From: Lysobacterales bacterium
Lineage (GTDB): Bacteria > Pseudomonadota > Gammaproteobacteria > Xanthomonadales > SZUA-5
Direction: 5' to 3'
NCBI GenBank assembly: GCA_022844165.1
Contig: JALHMH010000013.1
Span: 54,045-118,044 of the forward strand
DNA length: 64,000 nucleotides
Shown: positions 59,819-64,000 of the stretch, in pieces
How positions within the stretch are numbered: the first letter of the stretch is position 1
Layout: each line of letters opens with the position of its first letter
Made by a program: the position numbers and the translations under genes
The notes under the pieces: model-generated
What the model was told of the DNA's origin: nothing
Database searches by the model: none
What the model saw: the letters and a program-made list of their open reading frames with translations, nothing else

Positions 59819-62659
59819 TCAGGGCCGAAACTCGATCTTCTCGCGCTCCGCGGCCAATGCTGCATCGCGATCGATAATCAGAGGTTTGTATCGGTTTGTC
59901 AGCCAACGCCCCAGTTGGCTCGCGTAGGTCGGCGAACCCAACACCCCCGACTGACCGCCCGGATGAATATTCTCGGCCACCACCGGCGTCGTCATCTGGC
60001 CGATGAAGCGCCGCGCAGGCCCGGCGCCGAACATGAAGCCATTCACACTATTGGCACGTGTGCTATGGCCGGAAGCATCCAGCACTTCGTAGCCACCGGG
60101 GCGGGCAACGCCCGGTAATTGCGCCGACACGCTGGTAAATCCATAGGGATTGGCGCCCGGAAGGTTGAACGGTCCACCCAGCGGATGATCAAAAACGATA
60201 CGGTGCAAGCGTCCCCAACGGTAATCGTCGATGTTGGTCGAGTTCGCAAATGCCGCGGCGAAATCGGCGCCAGAAAGCGCATTCAGACCATCGCGCAAGG
60301 CTCGCAACAACAACAAATCGCGCGCGACGCTGGCGTCGCTGACACCTGTCACTTCAAAGAAATTCACACCGCTGGCGCCAATACCCCGAGCGGTTGCGTA
60401 GCGCTCAAGCAGATTGAGCAGAGTACGCACACTTTCTTCCGATCCGGGCAATTGCGTGCCCAAACCAACACGCGTCAAGGTGCCATCAACGATGCTGCGA
60501 ATTGCGAACGAACGCCAAATTGCGAACACCGTGGCGGCCGTTGAATGACGAATTTCTGTGGCACTCGGCGCAGGCAGATTGGCCGGATCGTCGCCCGGGT
60601 CGAAGCCCGCCTGGATGCCCGTGGGCGTCGAATAATCCCACTGCGTCAAACGCTCGATGGCGGCGGCAACGCGGGCATCATTGATCAACGCGCGCAAGTC
60701 TGCAGGTGCAGTCGCAGCGCGCGCATTGGCGGCCGCCGTCAGTAGGAATGGCGTCAGTTTTTCTGCGTCGAGCGGTTGATTATTCGCCTGGGCGCGTTTC
60801 AGGAACTCGGCATCGACCTGCCGATTGGCAGCCACTTCTGCTGCGAGAATTCGGTCGATCCGGCCCTGTCGGAACGCCGAATAACCTTTGTCCAGATAAT
60901 ACAAGCCGCCCCCGCGACGCACTTGGTTCAGTGCATTGTTGTCGAGCGTTACGCCCACCGGATCGTTATTGGCGTTCGCGATGTAACCGCTCGTCGGATT
61001 GATCACGAACGGCATTTCCGCTGGCGGCAAGATCTCAAAATTCAGAGCCTGATTCGGATAGTTGTTGGTCCGAGGCAGCCAGTCGTGTTGCAAAGTGCCA
61101 GTTCCGTTACGGATCAGGAACGGCGGAATGCCGCCATCGGGTCGCCCCAGGTTTTGCAGGTCGGTACGGAGAGGAGCCTCGGCCGACACAAAGTACGCGA
61201 TGTTCCCCTCGACATCGGCATAGGCGAAGTTCTGCGAACCGACATCGAAGAAGCTCAACGCGTCACGGAATTCCTGCATGTTGCGCGTTCGCGGCAAGCG
61301 CCTGAACGCCTCCAGTTCACTCGTCGCACCCCATCCGGTATAGGCCACGCTCAGCCCGGTATCGCCCAAAATCTGAAGCACTGGGCCGTTGTTGCGCCGA
61401 GGCACGATCACGGTTACGCCACCGTTGGTGTAGCCAATCGAATTCGTACGCGCGATGTTGTTTTGCACGCCATCGCCAACCGCGTTCACGAAATAACTCT
61501 GGAACACCCAAACCACAGGCTCTGCCACACCGCTGTGAATCGTGTGCGTGGGCAATCCATAGGGATTGAGACGGAAGCTCTCCTGATAGGTGTCGGTGAC
61601 ATCCATCGGGTTGGTCGTCAGGCCCCAGCACATCCGGTCCGTACAGCCGAGGAGCGAGCCCGGCACACCTGCGGGCGTGGAGCCACTGAATCGATAGGGC
61701 GTTGGGAAACGGCTGTCCGTAGAGAACAAACGATTTTCATAAAAGGTGGAGGGCGTGTCCATACCCAGATGCGGATCGTTGGCCAGAATCGGACGACCGT
61801 TGTTGGTCCGGTTGCCGGCGACCAACCACCAATTGCTCGCACCCCTGCCCTCGCGAAATTCGAGCGTGGGCCCGATGAGAGGATGGTCAGCAATTTTGTC
61901 TCGATACGCTTGCGCCAATTCCACGGTGATCGGATCGATGTCTGGCACTTCGTAGGAAACCTTATCGGCTTCGCCCGCAACGCCAATCGACGCCAGGAAT
62001 CCCGGGATCGAAACTCGGTTGTCGCCTGGCGCCACGCGATGGGTGTCTTCGAAAAACAGCCGTGTCCCGTCAAAACCTCGCGCTGTGCCCGCAGCCTGGT
62101 AGGCTTGCAGACGTAGTGTGTAGTCGATATCGAGATCGAACGAAAGTTGGAACGCGAGAATCTTGCCGATCACCAGTGAGTCGACTGGCGACCATGGTTC
62201 GGCGCGGGTGATCTCCAGCGCGGTGTATTCCGGCGGCAGCGGATTGTTACGCAACCAGAAATTCACCCCGTTGGCATAGGCCTGCAGGAATTCGCGCAAT
62301 TCGGAAGAGGCGCGAATGTACGACTCCCAGGCCGCACGCCGCAGACCCAAGGTCCGAATTTGCACGTCGTTCGCCAGTGCCGCAGCCCCCACAAGCTCGG
62401 CCGCAGTGCCGCTCGCGCCGCGGCGACTGAAGTCCATCTGAAAAAAACGATCACGCGCATGGATGTAACCCTGCAAAAACGCCATATCGACATCGTTACT
62501 GGCGACCACCGTCGGCACGCCTTCGGCGTCGATCGAAATTTGCGCATTGGCGATCAGGCCTGGTGCGGTAATTGGCGTACTCTGCGCGAGCGCTGGTTGA
62601 CTCACAAATGCTGCAACGGCGACCGCCAACGGTCGCCAGCTCAATGAAAACTGTTGCAT
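59819..62659 (-). CDS. Secreted penicillin-acylase family Ntn-hydrolase (acyl-homoserine lactone acylase-like)
   Basis: 946 residues. GGAGGGATTC precedes the ATG. Signal peptide MQQFSLSWRPLAVAVAAFVSQPALAQ. The alpha-subunit part is DAEGVPTVVASNDVDMAFLQGYIHARDRFFQMDFSRR. The autoproteolysis site and nucleophile are in EGRGASNWWLVAGNRT (Ser about residue 275), followed by LANDPHLGMDTPSTFYE and the Asn/Arg pattern ITPTSGYIANANND-like (NPTSGYIANANNDP). Self-cleaves into two chains in the periplasm. Family members hydrolyse penicillins, N-acyl-homoserine lactones or other amides; substrate here is not determined. Confidence 0.9.
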   Translation of the reverse strand: MQQFSLSWRPLAVAVAAFVSQPALAQSTPITAPGLIANAQISIDAEGVPTVVASNDVDMAFLQGYIHARDRFFQMDFSRRGASGTAAELVGAAALANDVQIRTLGLRRAAWESYIRASSELREFLQAYANGVNFWLRNNPLPPEYTALEITRAEPWSPVDSLVIGKILAFQLSFDLDIDYTLRLQAYQAAGTARGFDGTRLFFEDTHRVAPGDNRVSIPGFLASIGVAGEADKVSYEVPDIDPITVELAQAYRDKIADHPLIGPTLEFREGRGASNWWLVAGNRTNNGRPILANDPHLGMDTPSTFYENRLFSTDSRFPTPYRFSGSTPAGVPGSLLGCTDRMCWGLTTNPMDVTDTYQESFRLNPYGLPTHTIHSGVAEPVVWVFQSYFVNAVGDGVQNNIARTNSIGYTNGGVTVIVPRRNNGPVLQILGDTGLSVAYTGWGATSELEAFRRLPRTRNMQEFRDALSFFDVGSQNFAYADVEGNIAYFVSAEAPLRTDLQNLGRPDGGIPPFLIRNGTGTLQHDWLPRTNNYPNQALNFEILPPAEMPFVINPTSGYIANANNDPVGVTLDNNALNQVRRGGGLYYLDKGYSAFRQGRIDRILAAEVAANRQVDAEFLKRAQANNQPLDAEKLTPFLLTAAANARAATAPADLRALINDARVAAAIERLTQWDYSTPTGIQAGFDPGDDPANLPAPSATEIRHSTAATVFAIWRSFAIRSIVDGTLTRVGLGTQLPGSEESVRTLLNLLERYATARGIGASGVNFFEVTGVSDASVARDLLLLRALRDGLNALSGADFAAAFANSTNIDDYRWGRLHRIVFDHPLGGPFNLPGANPYGFTSVSAQLPGVARPGGYEVLDASGHSTRANSVNGFMFGAGPARRFIGQMTTPVVAENIHPGGQSGVLGSPTYASQLGRWLTNRYKPLIIDRDAALAAEREKIEFRP

Positions 62660-62846
62660 GAATCCCTCCCGGATTGCGTTCGGCGACGGCGCCGGACGAT
62701 TCTTGATTATGCTCCGCTGCGAGCGCTTGTCGAGGGTCGCGATCGCGGGTTGTGACTTGCTGAAAACTCATCCCGAATTACGCCGACCCATGCCGCGGCG
62801 CTCAGCTTCGGCTATGGTTTCGGTCTTTGTCTCTACGGCAGTACTT

Positions 62847-64000
62847 ATGTCATCGACAACGTTTCTCATTGCGACCGCCTTGCTGGTCGCCGCGGCTTTG
62901 CTGCCGATATTGCTGCCTTTGTTGCGCAGACCGTCGCTCAAAACCGCCGAGCTTCGCGCACAATTACAGCGCCTCGAGGAAGCGCATTCGGCAGGGCTGA
63001 TCGATGATGCGACCTTCACTGAGCGCAAGGCTGCGCTCAGCGCCGAAGCGCTGGCCATGATCGATGGCAGCGCTCGCCAGCCGCGGTCCAAACTGGCTTT
63101 CTGGCTGGCCCTGGCGCTCGCCACCACTATACCGTTGGCGACCTACGCGCTCTACCAGAAGATCGGCAATCCGAACGCACTCGCATTTGCCGGCGTCGCA
63201 CCGGCGCCCACTGCCACAACCAACGACGGCACGGAACAAGCGACTGCCGCACCCGATCTTTCCGCCGCCGCCGATTCGCTCGCGGCACGCCTGCAAGACA
63301 ACCCGGAGGACGGCGAAGGCTGGCTGCTGCTGGGGCGCACCTATCGGCAAATCGAGCGCTTTACCGAAGCTCGCGATGCATTCGGGCGCGCAAAGCAACT
63401 GCTTCCCGAGAGCGCCGACTTGCTCGCTGAGTACGCGGAAGCCTTAGGCCTTGCCAGCGAACCCAGAGCACTCTTTGGCGAACCCGAAACACTGCTCGAC
63501 CGGGCGCTGGCGCTAGACGCCGATCACCAGCGTGCGCTGTGGCTCAAGGGTTTTGCGCGACGCCAGGATGGCGATGCGGCGGGCGCGGATGCGGCATGGA
63601 GCAGGCTGCTCGGTGGCATGGAACCCGGATCGCCCGTGCACACGGCCGTGATCGAACAACTCAACCTGGTGCGCAGTGAATTGGGTCAGCCTGCGATCAC
63701 CCCGGCAGCACCACCAGCGACTCCGCCACAAACTTCTGCCGCGCCGGGAGCCGCCGGCGGCGCAGGCGCAGCACCTGGCATTGATGTTGATGTGAGCCTC
63801 GATCCAGCCTTGGCAGCAAAGGTTGCGCCCGACGACACGCTCTTCGTCTTCGCGCGTGCACCAGGTGGCCCGCCGATGCCGCTGGCGATCGCGCGCCTGA
63901 GCGCCGGCCAACTGCCAACGCGTGTGCGCCTCGACACATCGATGGGAATGGTTGCGGGGGTCACGTTGGAACAATTTCCCACAGTCGTCGTTGGCGCGCG
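62847..64000 (+). CDS. CcmI/CycH-like cytochrome c biogenesis protein, 3' truncated by window edge
   Basis: About 384 codons to the window end, no stop; not in the ORF track. MSSTTFLIATALLVAAALL forms TM1, then a cytoplasmic coiled coil (LRAQLQRLEEAHSAGLIDDATFTERKAAL), TM2 (LAFWLALALATTIPLATYALY) and periplasmic TPRs (GWLLLGRTYRQIERFTEARDAFGRAKQL). The C-terminal domain starts IDVDVSLDPALAAKVAPDDTLFVFARAPGGPPMPLA, typical of CcmI. It would hold apocytochrome c for haem attachment. ATG 62814 in the same frame is an alternative start. No other ccm genes are upstream, which is unusual; they may lie downstream. Confidence 0.85.
   Translation, partial: MSSTTFLIATALLVAAALLPILLPLLRRPSLKTAELRAQLQRLEEAHSAGLIDDATFTERKAALSAEALAMIDGSARQPRSKLAFWLALALATTIPLATYALYQKIGNPNALAFAGVAPAPTATTNDGTEQATAAPDLSAAADSLAARLQDNPEDGEGWLLLGRTYRQIERFTEARDAFGRAKQLLPESADLLAEYAEALGLASEPRALFGEPETLLDRALALDADHQRALWLKGFARRQDGDAAGADAAWSRLLGGMEPGSPVHTAVIEQLNLVRSELGQPAITPAAPPATPPQTSAAPGAAGGAGAAPGIDVDVSLDPALAAKVAPDDTLFVFARAPGGPPMPLAIARLSAGQLPTRVRLDTSMGMVAGVTLEQFPTVVVGA

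Noticed and set aside
60776-62116. 446-codon plus-strand ORF in the acylase gene
   Set aside because: Antisense shadow; the acylase has a signal peptide, ribosome site and catalytic motif.

Overview
The window looks like a piece of a free-living gammaproteobacterial chromosome, most likely from the order Lysobacterales (Xanthomonadales). The evidence is gene order and family: a tonB3-like gene, gshB and a complete pilG-pilH-pilI-pilJ-chpA-chpB-chpC type IV pilus chemosensory cluster in the Pseudomonas/Xanthomonas order, a bactofilin beside erpA, a DUF1631 gene coupled to nadC, and a Trm112-like protein beside purEK. Base composition is moderately GC-rich. Genes are tightly packed, with many 1-11 bp overlaps and GTG starts. 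No phage, plasmid, CRISPR array or rRNA was seen.

Layout. 1-5.6 kb: two consecutive RND efflux permeases (the first cut by the window edge). 5.6-9.5 kb: yajD, an RlmI-like rRNA methyltransferase, hemL and a degenerate SDR. 9.5-11.9 kb: a self-contained TetR module (lipoprotein, DUF2141 protein, SDR, TetR regulator) with twin palindromic operators in the divergent promoter. 12-15.6 kb: DUF455 ferritin-like protein, then rlmH-rsfS-nadD-holA read leftward. 15.6-29.1 kb: the Pil-Chp cluster, with a 2440-residue ChpA and no pilK methyltransferase. 29.4-31.2 kb: gshB and tonB3-like, divergent from pilG. 31.2-34 kb: a secreted alpha-amylase between two repeat-rich gaps. 34-39.6 kb: a BarA-type hybrid histidine kinase and a FimX-like degenerate GGDEF/EAL protein. 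39.7-42.9 kb: DUF6776 protein, bactofilin, erpA, tRNA-Leu(CAG), a cold-shock gene and a HslJ-like lipoprotein. 42.9-49.6 kb: a class V aminotransferase, a stand-alone HPt protein, and a three-gene 2-oxoacid:ferredoxin oxidoreductase operon with its own FAD/[4Fe-4S] electron-transfer subunit. 50-54 kb: a secreted hydrolase, a secreted lectin-domain protein and sodB. 54.3-64 kb: purEK, Trm112-like, DUF1631-nadC, a penicillin-acylase family enzyme and the start of a ccmI-like gene.

How it fits together. The dominant theme is surface motility signalling: the Chp phosphorelay, TonB3-like protein, FimX-like c-di-GMP receptor candidate, hybrid kinase and orphan HPt could all feed type IV pilus control. 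Housekeeping genes (nadD, holA, rsfS, rlmH) lie directly downstream of chpC on the same strand with one-base coupling.

The most unusual non-coding content is (a) a 775-bp element at 33181-33955 bounded by TTAA and perfect 18-bp terminal inverted repeats, carrying 73-bp tandem repeats; (b) a dispersed, three-hairpin intergenic repeat family with three near-complete copies and one remnant; and (c) long G-rich inverted repeats in both gaps of the kor operon. Functions were assigned by reading motifs only; no database search was run.
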